From Mesobacillus maritimus (lineage in GTDB: Bacteria; Bacillota; Bacilli; Bacillales; Cytobacillaceae), in assembly GCF_019749255.1 (NCBI RefSeq), contig NZ_JACWFH010000030.1, positions 24,317 through 88,316 on the forward strand: DNA of 64,000 nucleotides, in the 5' to 3' direction. Positions within the stretch are counted from its first letter, which is position 1; each line of letters starts with the position of its first letter. A program made the position numbers and the translations under genes. Positions 41,982 to 51,778 of the stretch are shown in pieces. A model generated the notes under the pieces. The model saw only the letters and a list, made by a program, of their open reading frames with translations. It searched no databases and was not told the DNA's origin.

Positions 41982-43640
41982 CTATAGATTAGATCTCATA
42001 AGTGGGGCGCTATGTTTGCTTTTTATCGGTAAGTCAATTTGAACCACTGTTCCCTTGTTCTGCTCACTTTTAAATTGGATTTTTCCACTATGAGACTGAA
42101 CAATGTTGAAGGATACTGTTAACCCAAGACCAGTGCCTTTTTCTTTAGATGAATAGAAGGGCTCACCTAAACGTTTGAGACGTTCATTGGATATACCGCA
42201 ACCATTATCCTTAATGATGATTGAAACATTTTCTCCAATCTGATCAAGTGAAACCGCCACAACATCTCCCTGGTTAGAGGCATCGATGGCGTTTTTAATA
42301 ATATTTATAAATAACTGCTTTAGTTGGTTTGGCTCACATTCAATCTGTATTTCGTCTTCCCTACTCATAAATTCAATTTGAATATTATGAAGGCTAGCTT
42401 CGGTCTTAAGTAGGGATACAACGTCGGAAATGATGTTCTGAATGTCTACTTTTTTGTACAACACTTTCTGAGGTTTTGCGAGTAAAAGTAATTCCCCAAC
42501 AATATGGTTAATGCGATCAAGTTCATCTAGCATGATTTTATAATAAAGATGATGCTTTTCATCTTCCATTTTTAATAACTGAACAAATCCTTTTAAGGAA
42601 GTAAGTGGATTTCGGATTTCGTGGGCAACACTTGCTGAGAGTTCTCCAACGACTGAAAGCTTTTCTGTTCTACGTAGTCGCTTCTCCGTTTCCCTTATTT
42701 GGGTGACATCTTTCCCGTATCCAATAATCCCTGCAACCTTGCCGTTGATCACCATCGGTACAGATGTACAACTAAGTGTAATGGATTTTCCATTTTTATG
42801 CTTGACCTTTAATTCGAAAATCTCTGACTTATGATTCGTAATAACAGATGAATGTGCTTTTAAAATCTCATCCTTGTACCGTTTTTTAACGAGGTCCTCT
42901 AATTTTCTTCCTATTGTTTCTTCAACACTGAAGCCAGTAATAGACTGAAACTGTGGATTTAAATTAGCAATCCTTCCGTTTAAGTCAATCATATAGACAA
43001 TGTCTGGATTATAATCGAACAGAGACTTATACCGTTGTTCACTTTCTTCAAGCAGCATCTTTACTTGCTTTCTTTCCGTGATATCCCTGCCAATCACAAC
43101 GAATCCTCTTCTACTACCATCAGAATGATAAAGAGGCACTTTTATCGTATCAAAGGTTTTCACCGTGCCATCCGGATTAACAATAACTTCTTCTACTCGA
43201 GTAACAACGCCGTTTTTCCACGTTCCCTCATCGGTTATTTCACAGGCACGAAGACTTTCGGCGAAGTAGTCCGTAAATGCAGCTAGCTCCGAATCCTTTT
43301 TCCCACGGTAGTCTACACCCTCTAGTTGAAACAGTTTTAAACCAAATTCATTTGCTTCAATCCAACGGCCGTCGCCATCCTTAAAGATAACAACATCGAC
43401 CATGGAATTAATAAGTGTAGATAAGCGTCGTTCCTCTTCTTTTGCGACAGTTAGCTGTTCTGATTTTAAAACATAAAAATAAAAGAAAAAACCAGTAAGG
43501 ATTACGTAAAAAAATTCTTTAGTATGCTCAACTATTTCTTTAAGGTGTCCAGGAGTGTAGTGGTCAACAAGATAGCTTGTTCCAAAAATCCATGAAAGAC
43601 TAACAAAGATAAATATGATAATCAGTTTCTTTTTCTGCAT
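41982..43640 (-). CDS. PAS-domain sensor histidine kinase
   Basis: A 552-residue kinase. Two membrane helices (about 5-25 and 38-55) with a very short external loop, two PAS domains (about 70-190 with PAC, and 195-315), HisKA with SVAHEIRNPLTSLKGF (phospho-His), and HATPase with NAIDAS, DNGCGIS and GTGLGL. The layout matches sporulation-type kinases (KinA/KinE group) of Bacillus, which feed Spo0F; no response regulator is adjacent, as is usual for those kinases. The signal is unknown. Confidence 0.88.
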   Translation of the reverse strand: MQKKKLIIIFIFVSLSWIFGTSYLVDHYTPGHLKEIVEHTKEFFYVILTGFFFYFYVLKSEQLTVAKEEERRLSTLINSMVDVVIFKDGDGRWIEANEFGLKLFQLEGVDYRGKKDSELAAFTDYFAESLRACEITDEGTWKNGVVTRVEEVIVNPDGTVKTFDTIKVPLYHSDGSRRGFVVIGRDITERKQVKMLLEESEQRYKSLFDYNPDIVYMIDLNGRIANLNPQFQSITGFSVEETIGRKLEDLVKKRYKDEILKAHSSVITNHKSEIFELKVKHKNGKSITLSCTSVPMVINGKVAGIIGYGKDVTQIRETEKRLRRTEKLSVVGELSASVAHEIRNPLTSLKGFVQLLKMEDEKHHLYYKIMLDELDRINHIVGELLLLAKPQKVLYKKVDIQNIISDVVSLLKTEASLHNIQIEFMSREDEIQIECEPNQLKQLFINIIKNAIDASNQGDVVAVSLDQIGENVSIIIKDNGCGISNERLKRLGEPFYSSKEKGTGLGLTVSFNIVQSHSGKIQFKSEQNKGTVVQIDLPIKSKHSAPLMRSNL

Positions 43641-44029
43641 AAAATCAATCTCCTGTCATTCTGTGAATCCTAACAAATCATAACACGTAATGAACTTGAA
43701 TTTTTATATAAAAACAGACAAATTTCGAGTTTAATCGTAGCATACATTAAGGGAGAAGTGAGAATGTAGATTTAGGAAGTATTTAAAAGGAAAACGCTAA
43801 CCCTATTAGATTCTAGGTGTTATGCATAAAGATAATAAACAGAAAATTAAAACGATAGTATGTATGTTTAATATACTAACTTATAATGCCAAAAACGTTC
43901 TAGAAGTTTTCAATGTTTTATTGCATATAAATACAAACGTAGTTATAATATATTCAAATATGAATTTATAAAATATTTTTGCAGATTACTGGCATATGAT
44001 TTTAAAAGATTGAAAAAGGGGGAAATGAA
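43641..44029. other. Intergenic region
   Basis: About 390 A/T-rich bases between the divergent kinase and ABC genes. Apart from the promoter at 43921-43949 and the ribosome binding site AAAAAGGGGG before 44030 I see no gene or RNA. Confidence 0.5.
43921..43949 (+). promoter_or_regulatory. Promoter of the first amino-acid binding protein gene, with ARG-box-like site
   Basis: TTGCAT (43921-43926), 17 bases, TATAAT (43944-43949). TGCATATAAATACA (43922-43935), overlapping the -35, agrees at 11 of 14 positions with TGAATAAAAATTCA, the ArgR/AhrC half-operator type. The same arrangement precedes the second binding protein gene. Confidence 0.65.
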
Positions 44030-44854
44030 GTGAAAAAAAGGTCAATGATGTTTTTAGGAATAGTGTTAATGCTCATGGTCATTTTATCAGCCTGTGGTAG
44101 CTCCGAGGAAACGAGTGGGGATACAGCGACAAATAAGGAAGAAGAAGAGAAAAAGACTTTAAGAGTAGTAACCGATGCCGCATATGCACCTATGGAGTAT
44201 CAAGATAAAGGGAATGTTGTTGGCTTTGATATTGACTTTGTCAAGGCTGTAGCTGAGGAAGCAGGCTATGAGCTAGAAATTGAGCACGTTGGCTGGGATC
44301 CAATTTTTGTAGAAATTGAAAGTAAACGTGCAGATTTGGCCGTTTCTTCTATTACCATTAATGATGATCGTAAACAAACCTATGACTTTTCAGTTCCTTA
44401 CTTTCAATCTACTAATAAAATCTTAGTGCCAGATGGAAGTGATATAAAAAGTGCTGAAGATTTGAAAGGGAAAAAGGTTGCAGTTCAAAATGGAACAACT
44501 GGTCAAGCTGCAATGGATGCTTTGCTAGGTAAAAATCATGAGGATATAAAAAAGTTTGATGATAATAACCTAGCGATTATGGAAATGGAAAGTGGTGGCG
44601 CAGCGGCTGTTGTTGCTGATAACGTTGTTGTTGAAGAATATGCAAAAAACAATGCAGATAAAAACTTAACAGTTATTGAGGATGAAACGTTTGATTCGGA
44701 ATTCTACGGTCTGCTATTCCCAAAAGGGAGCGAATTAGTAGAGGAATTTAACACAGCGTTAAATGCTGTTATTGATAATGGAAAATATGAAGAAATTTAT
44801 CAAGAATGGTTTGGAAGTGAACCAAATATTGATATTTTAAAAGAACAGCAATAA
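44030..44854 (+). CDS. Amino-acid ABC transporter substrate-binding lipoprotein
   Basis: A 274-residue lipoprotein. Signal peptide with lipobox LSAC (lipidated C22), then an acidic linker and an SBP family 3 domain (TLRVVTDAAYAPMEY, VVGFDIDFVKAVAEEAGY, FSVPYFQSTNKILV). The DAAYAPMEY/HVGWDPIFV pattern resembles ArtJ-type binding proteins for basic amino acids. It is nearly the same as the protein at 46568. A hairpin follows between it and the permease gene, which should lower downstream transcription and make binding protein in excess. Confidence 0.88.
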   Translation: MKKRSMMFLGIVLMLMVILSACGSSEETSGDTATNKEEEEKKTLRVVTDAAYAPMEYQDKGNVVGFDIDFVKAVAEEAGYELEIEHVGWDPIFVEIESKRADLAVSSITINDDRKQTYDFSVPYFQSTNKILVPDGSDIKSAEDLKGKKVAVQNGTTGQAAMDALLGKNHEDIKKFDDNNLAIMEMESGGAAAVVADNVVVEEYAKNNADKNLTVIEDETFDSEFYGLLFPKGSELVEEFNTALNAVIDNGKYEEIYQEWFGSEPNIDILKEQQ

Positions 44855-44864
44855 TTGCGGATAA

Positions 44865-44908
44865 AAAAATTGCGTAACTTGCTTCATAAAGTTACGCAAT
44901 TTTTAACT
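44865..44908 (+). terminator. Attenuating terminator between binding protein and permease genes
   Basis: Perfect 16-bp stem AAAAATTGCGTAACTT and complement, 8-base loop, TTTT. Its place within the operon suggests partial termination. Confidence 0.8.
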
Positions 44909-44926
44909 TAATAGGGGGATTTTATC

Positions 44927-45583
44927 ATGAATTTTCGCTTTGATCTCATAGCGGAATATGCGCCGTTTTTTTTACAAGGTACACTTCTAACAATCGGCTT
45001 ATCCTTAGCAGGGATTCTGATTGGTACAGTGCTCGGGTTATTTATTGGGCTAGGAAAGATTGTACAAAACAAATTAATCGCATTTCCATTTACACTCTAC
45101 ATTACTTTTTTCCGGGGTACGCCTTTACTAGTTCAAATATTTTTAGTGCATTTCGGACTCGTGCCGTTTTTGTTTGGTGAAACAAATGCTATTTTAGCTG
45201 GGATTGTCGCACTTTCCCTTAATTCAGCAGCCTATATTGCTGAAATTTTCAGGGCGGGTATTCAATCCATTGACCGTGGACAAATGGAAGCAGCACGTTC
45301 ACTAGGGATGAGTAACGTTCAAGCGATGCGACATGTTATTCTTCCACAAGCGTTTAAACGAATGATTCCACCGCTAGGAAATGAATTCATCGTTTTACTT
45401 AAAGATTCATCTCTTTTAGCTGTTATAACAGCACCGGAAATTATGTACTGGGGACGAGCAATGGCAGGTCAGTACTATAAGGTTTGGGAACCATACTTAA
45501 CAGCAGCTTTCATTTATCTAATTTTGACCATTAGTTTAACATTCGTATTAAATAGACTGGAAAGGAGGTTGAAGACAGATTGA
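44927..45583 (+). CDS. Amino-acid ABC transporter permease
   Basis: A 218-residue inner-membrane subunit of the polar amino acid (His/Glu/Gln/Arg/opine) family with five helices. The EAA loop motif is [23 protein letters not shown]. It carries the substrate across the membrane with the ATPase encoded next. Stop overlaps the start of the ATPase gene by 4 bases. Confidence 0.92.
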   Translation: MNFRFDLIAEYAPFFLQGTLLTIGLSLAGILIGTVLGLFIGLGKIVQNKLIAFPFTLYITFFRGTPLLVQIFLVHFGLVPFLFGETNAILAGIVALSLNSAAYIAEIFRAGIQSIDRGQMEAARSLGMSNVQAMRHVILPQAFKRMIPPLGNEFIVLLKDSSLLAVITAPEIMYWGRAMAGQYYKVWEPYLTAAFIYLILTISLTFVLNRLERRLKTD

Positions 45584-46302
45584 TTAAAGTTGAAAATCTT
45601 AAAAAGTCCTTTGGGGATAATGAAGTGTTAAAAGATATCAATTTATCGATTGAACCGCAGGAAGTAGTCGTTGTTATCGGACCTTCAGGGTCGGGTAAAT
45701 CTACGTTACTAAGATGCATTAACTTATTAGAGTCGATCACGGATGGACATATTCTAATAGAAGGAACAGACATTACCGATAAAAAGAATGATATTAATAA
45801 AATGCGCCAAGAAGTTGGAATGGTATTTCAGCATTTTAATCTTTTCCCACATAAGACAGTTATTCAAAATCTCATGCTTGCTCCGACAAAGGTCAGAAAG
45901 GTTTCAGCAGAGGCGGCACGCAATAAAGGAATTGAATTGTTACGTAAGGTGGGGCTTGAGGAAAAGGCAGATGCCTACCCTAGCTCATTGTCAGGTGGAC
46001 AAAAGCAACGTGTAGCAATTGCAAGAGCATTAGCAATGGAGCCAAAGATCATGCTTTTTGATGAACCAACTTCTGCTCTGGACCCAGAAGTGGTTGGGGA
46101 AGTACTAGAGGTTATGAAGCAATTGGCTAAAGAAGGAATGACGATGGTGGTAGTGACACATGAAATGGGGTTTGCTCGTGAGGTGGGTGACCGCGTAATT
46201 TTCATGGATGGAGGCTATATCGTCGAAGAAAATGAGCCAAAACAATTGTTTGAATCTCCGCAGCAAGAAAGAACAAAGGCCTTTCTTAGTAAAGTTTTAT
46301 AA
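45580..46302 (+). CDS. Amino-acid ABC transporter ATPase
   Basis: A 240-residue ATPase. Walker [11 protein letters not shown]-loop FQHFNLFPH, signature [15 protein letters not shown], Walker [15 protein letters not shown] and H-loop VVTHEMGFA are all intact. TTG at 45580 overlaps the permease stop, with AAAGGAGG 11 bases upstream, a rather long spacing typical of coupled genes. Drives uptake of the amino acid bound by the lipoproteins on both sides. Confidence 0.93.
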   Translation: MIKVENLKKSFGDNEVLKDINLSIEPQEVVVVIGPSGSGKSTLLRCINLLESITDGHILIEGTDITDKKNDINKMRQEVGMVFQHFNLFPHKTVIQNLMLAPTKVRKVSAEAARNKGIELLRKVGLEEKADAYPSSLSGGQKQRVAIARALAMEPKIMLFDEPTSALDPEVVGEVLEVMKQLAKEGMTMVVVTHEMGFAREVGDRVIFMDGGYIVEENEPKQLFESPQQERTKAFLSKVL

Positions 46303-46307
46303 AAAAG

Positions 46308-46372
46308 GAAAAGAGGTTCATGATGCCTAGCGACAAATAAAACTTCGCTAGGGGTCAGGGACCTCTTTTTAA
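46308..46372 (+). terminator. Terminator after the ABC ATPase gene
   Basis: Outer stem AAAAGAGGT.../...ACCTCTTTTT, inner stem CCTAGCGA/TCGCTAGG. Confidence 0.82.
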
Positions 46373-46470
46373 TATTAATAAGAGGGTAAAATAATCGTTT
46401 TGGAAAAGCAATAAGATAGAAGTTTGGTATTGTAAGAAAGCAATTTTGGGAAGATTTTGTTTTTATCTTA

Positions 46471-46499
46471 TTGCATAATAATACAACTAGAGTTATAAT
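46471..46499 (+). promoter_or_regulatory. Promoter of the second binding protein gene, with ARG-box-like site
   Basis: TTGCAT (46471-46476), 17 bases, TATAAT (46494-46499), with TGCATAATAATACA at 46472-46485. Identical in layout to 43921-43949, and the bases ACAA, AGTTATAATA are also shared. Confidence 0.65.
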
Positions 46500-46567
46500 A
46501 ATTCTATTATCAAAAAATGAAACTTGAAAGATACGAACCTTTCAATAAATAAGCAGGGGGATGTAAA

Positions 46568-47395
46568 ATGAAAAAGAGTCTTTTTTTATTATGGAGTCTA
46601 GTTCTTACAGTTGTGTTATTTTTATCGGCTTGTGGTACTGCTGATGAAACAAGTGGAGAAGAATCAAAGTCAAATGCAAGTGAAGAAAAGAAAACATTAA
46701 GAGTGGTTACAAATGCGGCGTATGCACCAATGGAATATCTGGATAAAGGTGAAGTAAAAGGCTTTGATATCGACTTAATTCAAGCAGTTGCAAAAGAGGC
46801 TGGATATGAAGTCAAAGTTGAACATCTTGGCTGGGATCCAATTTTCGTCGAAACTGAAAGCAAGCGTGCCGACTTAGCAATTGCAGCAATCACAATGAAT
46901 GATGACCGAAAACAAACTTATGACTTTTCAGTTCCTTACTTTCAATCCACAAATAAAATTTTAGTTCCAAAGGATAGCGATATTAAATCAGCTGAAGATC
47001 TGAAAGGGAAACTAGTGGCTGTGCAAAACGGAACAACAGGTCAAGCGGCAATGGATGCTTTACTTGGAGCAAATCATAAAGACATCAAAAAGTTTGAAGA
47101 TAATAACCTAGCGATTATGGAAATGGAAAGTGGTGGCGCAGCTGCTGTTGTTGCTGATAACGTTGTAGTTGAAGAATACGCTAAGAATAACCCAGATAAA
47201 GACTTAACCGTTATTGAAGATACTAGTTTTGATTCTGAATTCTACGGCATCTTATTTCCAAAAGGCAGTGAGCTAGTTGAGGAATTTAACACAGCTTTAA
47301 ACACTGTCCTTGATAATGGAACTTACACAAAGATTTATCAAGAATGGTTTGGAATTGACCCAAACATCGAGATTCTAAAAGAACAACAAGAATAG
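46568..47395 (+). CDS. Amino-acid ABC transporter substrate-binding lipoprotein (duplicate)
   Basis: A 275-residue lipoprotein, LSAC lipobox at C22, sharing almost every motif with the protein at 44030 (for example YDFSVPYFQSTNKILVP, NNLAIMEMESGGAAAVVADN). Differences concentrate in the signal peptide and linker. It has its own promoter, a copy of that of the first gene, and its own terminator. It probably uses the same permease and ATPase; a slightly different ligand preference is possible. Confidence 0.88.
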   Translation: MKKSLFLLWSLVLTVVLFLSACGTADETSGEESKSNASEEKKTLRVVTNAAYAPMEYLDKGEVKGFDIDLIQAVAKEAGYEVKVEHLGWDPIFVETESKRADLAIAAITMNDDRKQTYDFSVPYFQSTNKILVPKDSDIKSAEDLKGKLVAVQNGTTGQAAMDALLGANHKDIKKFEDNNLAIMEMESGGAAAVVADNVVVEEYAKNNPDKDLTVIEDTSFDSEFYGILFPKGSELVEEFNTALNTVLDNGTYTKIYQEWFGIDPNIEILKEQQE

Positions 47396-47412
47396 CGAAA
47401 TAGTATAATATG

Positions 47413-47456
47413 AAACAACCGTATCCAGCTATAAAGGAGTCGGTTGTTTTTTTCAT
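47413..47456 (+). terminator. Terminator after the second binding protein gene
   Basis: AAACAACCG/CGGTTGTTT stem followed by a T-run. Confidence 0.82.
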
Positions 47457-47469
47457 TTACAATAGGACT

Positions 47470-47785
47470 GATTGGTGACCTAAGTGGTGAGGAGAACGTG
47501 AAGAAAGGTCATCAATAGGGTGGATTGGTGACCTAAGTGATGGAGAGAACGTGAAGAAAGGTCATCAATAGGATGGATTGGTACCCTAAGTGGTGGGGAG
47601 AACGTGAAGAAAGGTCATCAATAGGGTGGATTGGTACCCTAAGTTATGGAGAGAACGTGAAGAAAGGTCATCGATAGGGTGGATTGGTGACCTAAGTGAT
47701 GGAGAGAACGTGAAGAAAGGTCATCAATAGGGTGGATTGGTACCTTAAGTGGTGGGGAGGACGTGAAGAAAGGTCAATAGTAAGA
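47470..47785. repeat. Tandem array of 53-bp hairpin-forming units
   Basis: Six head-to-tail units beginning at 47470, 47523, 47576, 47629, 47682 and 47735 (the last truncated). Each has ATTGGTGACCT (or ATTGGTACCCT) and, 24 bases on, AGGTCATCAAT, which pair into an 11-bp stem with G-U or mismatch. The interior GAACGTGAAGAAAGG resembles GCGTGAAAAGG of the 52-bp array at 34771-35218. No ORF is credible. Confidence 0.9.
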
Positions 47786-47827
47786 GAAATATGCAACAAT
47801 GATTGCAAGTGCGGTAAATCCTACAAT

Positions 47828-47885
47828 AAAAAGGCAACTGCCTTCCCTCGATTTAAACACGAATCGAGGGGGCAGATGCCTTCAA
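47828..47885 (-). terminator. Terminator of glnS
   Basis: Long stem with AAGGCA-CTGCC and CCCTCGATT arms and complements; on the minus strand followed by TTTTTATTG. Confidence 0.85.
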
Positions 47886-47887
47886 AC

Positions 47888-49549
47888 TTATAATTTAAAT
47901 GAACTTTTAAGTGATACAATACGGTTAAATACAAGCTTTTCCTCTGTTGTATGCTTAGGATCTACATTGAAATAACCGTGGCGGAAGAATTGGAATTTAT
48001 CTTGGGCTTGGGCCTCTTTCATATTCGGTTCAATAAAGCCTTGCAGGATTTCAAGTGAATTCTTATTCATGTAATCAAGGAATGTTTTGTCTTCGCCTTC
48101 TTCTTCTGATGCTTCTTTATCAGAGTCAAGGATAAGAGGCTCGTACAGACGGAATTCTGCAGGAATCGCATGTGTAGCGTCCACCCAATGTAGAGTTCCT
48201 TTCACTTTGCGACCTGTAAAGCCTGTGCCACTTTTCGTTTCAGGATCATAGGTACAACGCAGTTCAACTACATTGCCGTTTTCGTCCTTAATGACCTCTT
48301 CACATTTAATAAAATAAGCATGCTTTAGACGTACTTCGTTTCCAGGGAACAAGCGGAAATATTTTTTTGGTGGATTTTCCATAAAATCATCTTGTTCAAC
48401 ATAGATTTCACGAGAAAAAGGAATCTTCCTTGTACCCATTTCAGGGTTCTCAGGGTTAATTTCGGCATCAAGCCACTCAACTTCGCCTTCAGGATAATTG
48501 GTGATGACGACTTTCAATGGTTTAAGAACGCCCATTGTTCTCGGTACCTTCAGTTTAAGATCTTCACGAACAAAGTGTTCAAGCATTTGGGCATCAACAG
48601 TGGAGTATCCCTTGGACACACCCGCAGCGGCAACAAACTCACGGATTGCTTCGGGTGTAAACCCGCGTCTCCTTAACCCGGAGATTGTTGGTAGGCGTGG
48701 GTCATCCCAGCCATCCACATAGTTTTCTTCAACAAGTTGTTTAAGCTTTCGCTTACTCATAACTGTATTGGTGAGGTTCAAGCGACCGAACTCAATTTGT
48801 TGAGGGATATTCTCCATTTCGCATTCAGCAACCACCCAATTGTAGAAAGGACGCTGATCCTCAAACTCAGTTGTACAAAGAGAGTGGGTCACTCCTTCAA
48901 TGGCATCCTCGAGTGGATGAGCAAAAGCGTACATCGGATAAATGCACCACATATCCCCAGTATTATGATGACTTGTATGAGAAATACGATAGATTACAGG
49001 GTCGCGCAGGTTGATATTAGGAGAAGCCATATCAATTTTTGCTCGGAGTACTTTTTCTCCATTCGCAAATTCACCATTACGCATGCGTTCAAACAAATCG
49101 AGGTTTTCATCAATGCTGCGATTACGGAATGGACTTTCTTTCCCAGGCTCAGTAAGAGTCCCGCGATATTCGCGAATTTGGTCTGCAGAAAGGTCATCGA
49201 CAAAAGCCTTTCCTTTCTTAATTAAAAGAACCGCGCGCTCATACATTTCATCAAAGTAATCGGACGCGTATCGTAAATTCTCCCATTCATATCCAAGCCA
49301 TGCCACATCTTCTTTAATTGAATCGACGAATTCTTGGTCTTCTTTTAATGGGTTCGTATCATCAAAGCGAAGATTGGTTTGTCCATTAAATTCGTCCGCT
49401 AAACCGAAGTTGATTACAATAGATTTGGCATGCCCAATATGCAAGTAACCGTTTGGCTCAGGCGGGAACCTAGTAACTACTTTGTTTCGTTTGCCTGATT
49501 CCAAGTCTTCTTTAATGATCGTTTTGATAAAATTAGAATTCTCTTCCAA
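47888..49549 (-). CDS. glnS: Glutaminyl-tRNA synthetase
   Basis: A 553-residue class I aminoacyl-tRNA synthetase charging tRNA-Gln with glutamine. [15 protein letters not shown] (HIGH at 37-40) and VMSKRK (264-268) are the class I signatures, and the C-terminal anticodon-binding beta-barrels are complete. The VMSKR form and the length are those of GlnRS rather than GluRS. Many Bacillaceae, including B. subtilis, have no GlnRS and make Gln-tRNA by GatCAB, so the gene is an acquisition in part of the family. TTG at 49549 is the likely start. I see no T-box leader. Confidence 0.93.
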   Translation of the reverse strand: MEENSNFIKTIIKEDLESGKRNKVVTRFPPEPNGYLHIGHAKSIVINFGLADEFNGQTNLRFDDTNPLKEDQEFVDSIKEDVAWLGYEWENLRYASDYFDEMYERAVLLIKKGKAFVDDLSADQIREYRGTLTEPGKESPFRNRSIDENLDLFERMRNGEFANGEKVLRAKIDMASPNINLRDPVIYRISHTSHHNTGDMWCIYPMYAFAHPLEDAIEGVTHSLCTTEFEDQRPFYNWVVAECEMENIPQQIEFGRLNLTNTVMSKRKLKQLVEENYVDGWDDPRLPTISGLRRRGFTPEAIREFVAAAGVSKGYSTVDAQMLEHFVREDLKLKVPRTMGVLKPLKVVITNYPEGEVEWLDAEINPENPEMGTRKIPFSREIYVEQDDFMENPPKKYFRLFPGNEVRLKHAYFIKCEEVIKDENGNVVELRCTYDPETKSGTGFTGRKVKGTLHWVDATHAIPAEFRLYEPLILDSDKEASEEEGEDKTFLDYMNKNSLEILQGFIEPNMKEAQAQDKFQFFRHGYFNVDPKHTTEEKLVFNRIVSLKSSFKL

Positions 49550-49771
49550 CCGATATCAGCCTTTCTTTTATGTAAAGTATTATCCTTCATTATACCTTTC
49601 TATTGACCTTTATACTAATAAGAAATGAGTAGAAATACAAGTTTATCATAGATTAATGAATAGGTAATTCCATTAAGAGGTAAAAGGGTAGGGGGAGAAG
49701 CGGTTTTTTAAACAATTTTAGGATTTTCTGTTATTTTAAATATAGAACTTAGTTATTAGGGAGGGAGTCAA

Positions 49772-50917
49772 GTGGAATTTCATAAAGCAAATTCATTAGA
49801 TGAACGACTTCAGTTGATGGATCATCTCGCTGTGAAATTTAGAGAACGTGCAAACGATATAGATGAAGAAGGAAAATTTCCATTTGCGAATATGAAAGAA
49901 TTGAAGGAATCAGGATATACGAGTTTAACACTACCAAAAGAATATGGAGGTAGTGGTATTTCACTATACGAACTCCTTCGTTTGCAGGAAAAGGTAGCTG
50001 AAGGTGATGGTTCCACAGCGCTTTCTATTGGATGGCATATGGGCATCATTAAGAACTTGAGTGAAAAACGAATTTGGAAGGAAGAGATTTTTCACGAAGT
50101 TTGTGAACAAGTTCGTCAAGGTGCCCTAATAAACAGTGCGGCGAGTGAAGCGCAAACGGGTAGTCCAACAAGAGGCGGAAAACCACAAACGACTGCTCGT
50201 AAGGATGGGGATGTTTGGATCATAAATGGTCGTAAAATCTTTACAACATTGTCGCCAATGCTTGACTATTTTATAGTCAGTGCATCGATAGAAGAGCAAG
50301 ATGAAGTAGGAAACTTTCTTATTCCTAGGTCTACTCAAGGTGTGAGCATAGAAGAGACTTGGGACAGTGTAGCGATGAGTGGTACGGGTAGTCATGATTT
50401 AGTTCTTGAAAATGTAAGGGTAGAAGCGGAAAACCTCGTGGAAAAAATTGTCCCCGGTAAAAAAGGAGCAAATGGTTGGTTATTACATATTCCCGCTTGT
50501 TATTTAGGAATAGCAGGGGCAGCTCAAAAGTATGCTGTTCAATTTGCAAAGGAATATTCGCCAAACAGTATTCAAGGCAGTATTAGTGAAATTCCATCCG
50601 TTCGTCAAAAAATAGGCGAAATGGAGCTTGAATTAATGAAAGCACGTCATTTTCTATATTCTGTTGCGAAACAATGGGATGCTTCGAATGAGGAAGAAAG
50701 AACACAAATGGCTGCTGTGCTAAGTGCGGTGAAACTTGCGGTTACCAATGGCAGCATTAAAGTAGTAGATTTAGCGATGAGAGTGGTGGGTGCTAGAAGC
50801 TTATCACGTCAGAATCCTTTACAACGCTATTATCGTGATGTTCGCGCGGGTCTCCATAATCCCCCAATGGACGATATGACGATTGAAATACTAGCCAAAA
50901 ATGCAATCAGTCGTTAA
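49772..50917 (+). CDS. Acyl-CoA dehydrogenase family protein (YdbM-like)
   Basis: A 381-residue flavoprotein of the acyl-CoA dehydrogenase fold: N-terminal helices, middle beta domain with the FAD/substrate loop SEAQTGSPTRGG and NGRKIFTT, C-terminal helices with AMRVVGARSL. The usual catalytic Glu of medium/short-chain enzymes is not evident, so it may be of the YdbM/DszC-like branch. GTG at 49772 follows GGGAGGGA. Single gene. Substrate unknown. Confidence 0.85.
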   Translation: MEFHKANSLDERLQLMDHLAVKFRERANDIDEEGKFPFANMKELKESGYTSLTLPKEYGGSGISLYELLRLQEKVAEGDGSTALSIGWHMGIIKNLSEKRIWKEEIFHEVCEQVRQGALINSAASEAQTGSPTRGGKPQTTARKDGDVWIINGRKIFTTLSPMLDYFIVSASIEEQDEVGNFLIPRSTQGVSIEETWDSVAMSGTGSHDLVLENVRVEAENLVEKIVPGKKGANGWLLHIPACYLGIAGAAQKYAVQFAKEYSPNSIQGSISEIPSVRQKIGEMELELMKARHFLYSVAKQWDASNEEERTQMAAVLSAVKLAVTNGSIKVVDLAMRVVGARSLSRQNPLQRYYRDVRAGLHNPPMDDMTIEILAKNAISR

Positions 50918-51004
50918 TATCCCAGGCGAGCATTGAATTCTTTCAGGACTATCTTTAAAATGTGTTATGTGTCTTAAAATTGGGGCTTTTTAAGTGAGGA
51001 TCTT

Positions 51005-51763
51005 ATGAAAAATCGTGAAGAAACCTATGAAATCATGGACGTTTGTCTTCTAGCAGGGAAGATTATGCTAAGAAGTGGCGCAGAAACCTACCGGGTTGAA
51101 GATACGATGCAACGTATAGCTTCAGCACTTGGTATTGAGCAATCACATAGTTATGTGACTCCGACTGCAATTTTATTTTCTGCCGAAGACAGAAAACCAG
51201 AAACAACAAGGTTGGCGCGAATATCAGAGCGAACAACTGACTTGAAAAAAGTAGTGCTGGTTAATGATGTCTCACGAAGAATTAGCAACGGTATAATTGA
51301 CCTAGATGAAGCTCGTAGACAACTAAGAGAAATTGAAACTTCACAATTGATGTTTTCATTTTGGCTGCAGGTACTTGCCGCTGCATTAGCGAGTGGCTGT
51401 TTTGTTATTATGTTTCAAGGAGGCTGGTATGACTTTCTTCCTGCCTTCATAGCTGGTGGAGCTGGTTATTATTCGGTCATTCTTTTTCATCGACTTATCC
51501 CCGTTAAATTTTTTGCTGAGTTCTTAGGGTCCGTTATTATCGGGGTGGTGTCCTATCTTTTTATCATCTTCCACCTTGGGGTTGAGCTAGATAAAATTAT
51601 CATTGGAGCAGTCATGCCATTAGTGCCTGGACTATTGCTTACCAATGCTGTCCGAGATTTAATGGCGGGTCATTTGGTTTCGGGAATATCAAAGGGAGCA
51701 GAAGCGTTTTTAACGGCATTTGCAATTGGTTCGGGAATTGCAGTGGTGTTGTCGTTTCTATAA
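51005..51763 (+). CDS. ThrE-type exporter, large subunit (YjjP-like)
   Basis: A 252-residue protein with the ThrE_1 (DUF1212) domain: a soluble N-terminal hydrolase-like part (LLAGKIMLRSGAETYRVEDTMQRI, YVTPTAI) and five membrane helices from about residue 115. Together with the next gene it equals one full-length ThrE threonine/serine exporter split into two. In E. coli YjjP/YjjB export succinate. 15 bases separate the genes. Confidence 0.87.
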   Translation: MKNREETYEIMDVCLLAGKIMLRSGAETYRVEDTMQRIASALGIEQSHSYVTPTAILFSAEDRKPETTRLARISERTTDLKKVVLVNDVSRRISNGIIDLDEARRQLREIETSQLMFSFWLQVLAAALASGCFVIMFQGGWYDFLPAFIAGGAGYYSVILFHRLIPVKFFAEFLGSVIIGVVSYLFIIFHLGVELDKIIIGAVMPLVPGLLLTNAVRDLMAGHLVSGISKGAEAFLTAFAIGSGIAVVLSFL

Positions 51764-51778
51764 GTGTGGAGGAATCAA

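Noticed and set aside
47470..47785. CRISPR array or coding repeat
   Set aside because: No spacers, period 53 bp not divisible by three, frames closed.
49550..49771. T-box leader before glnS
   Set aside because: No T-box sequence or specifier loop is recognisable in the short A/T-rich interval.
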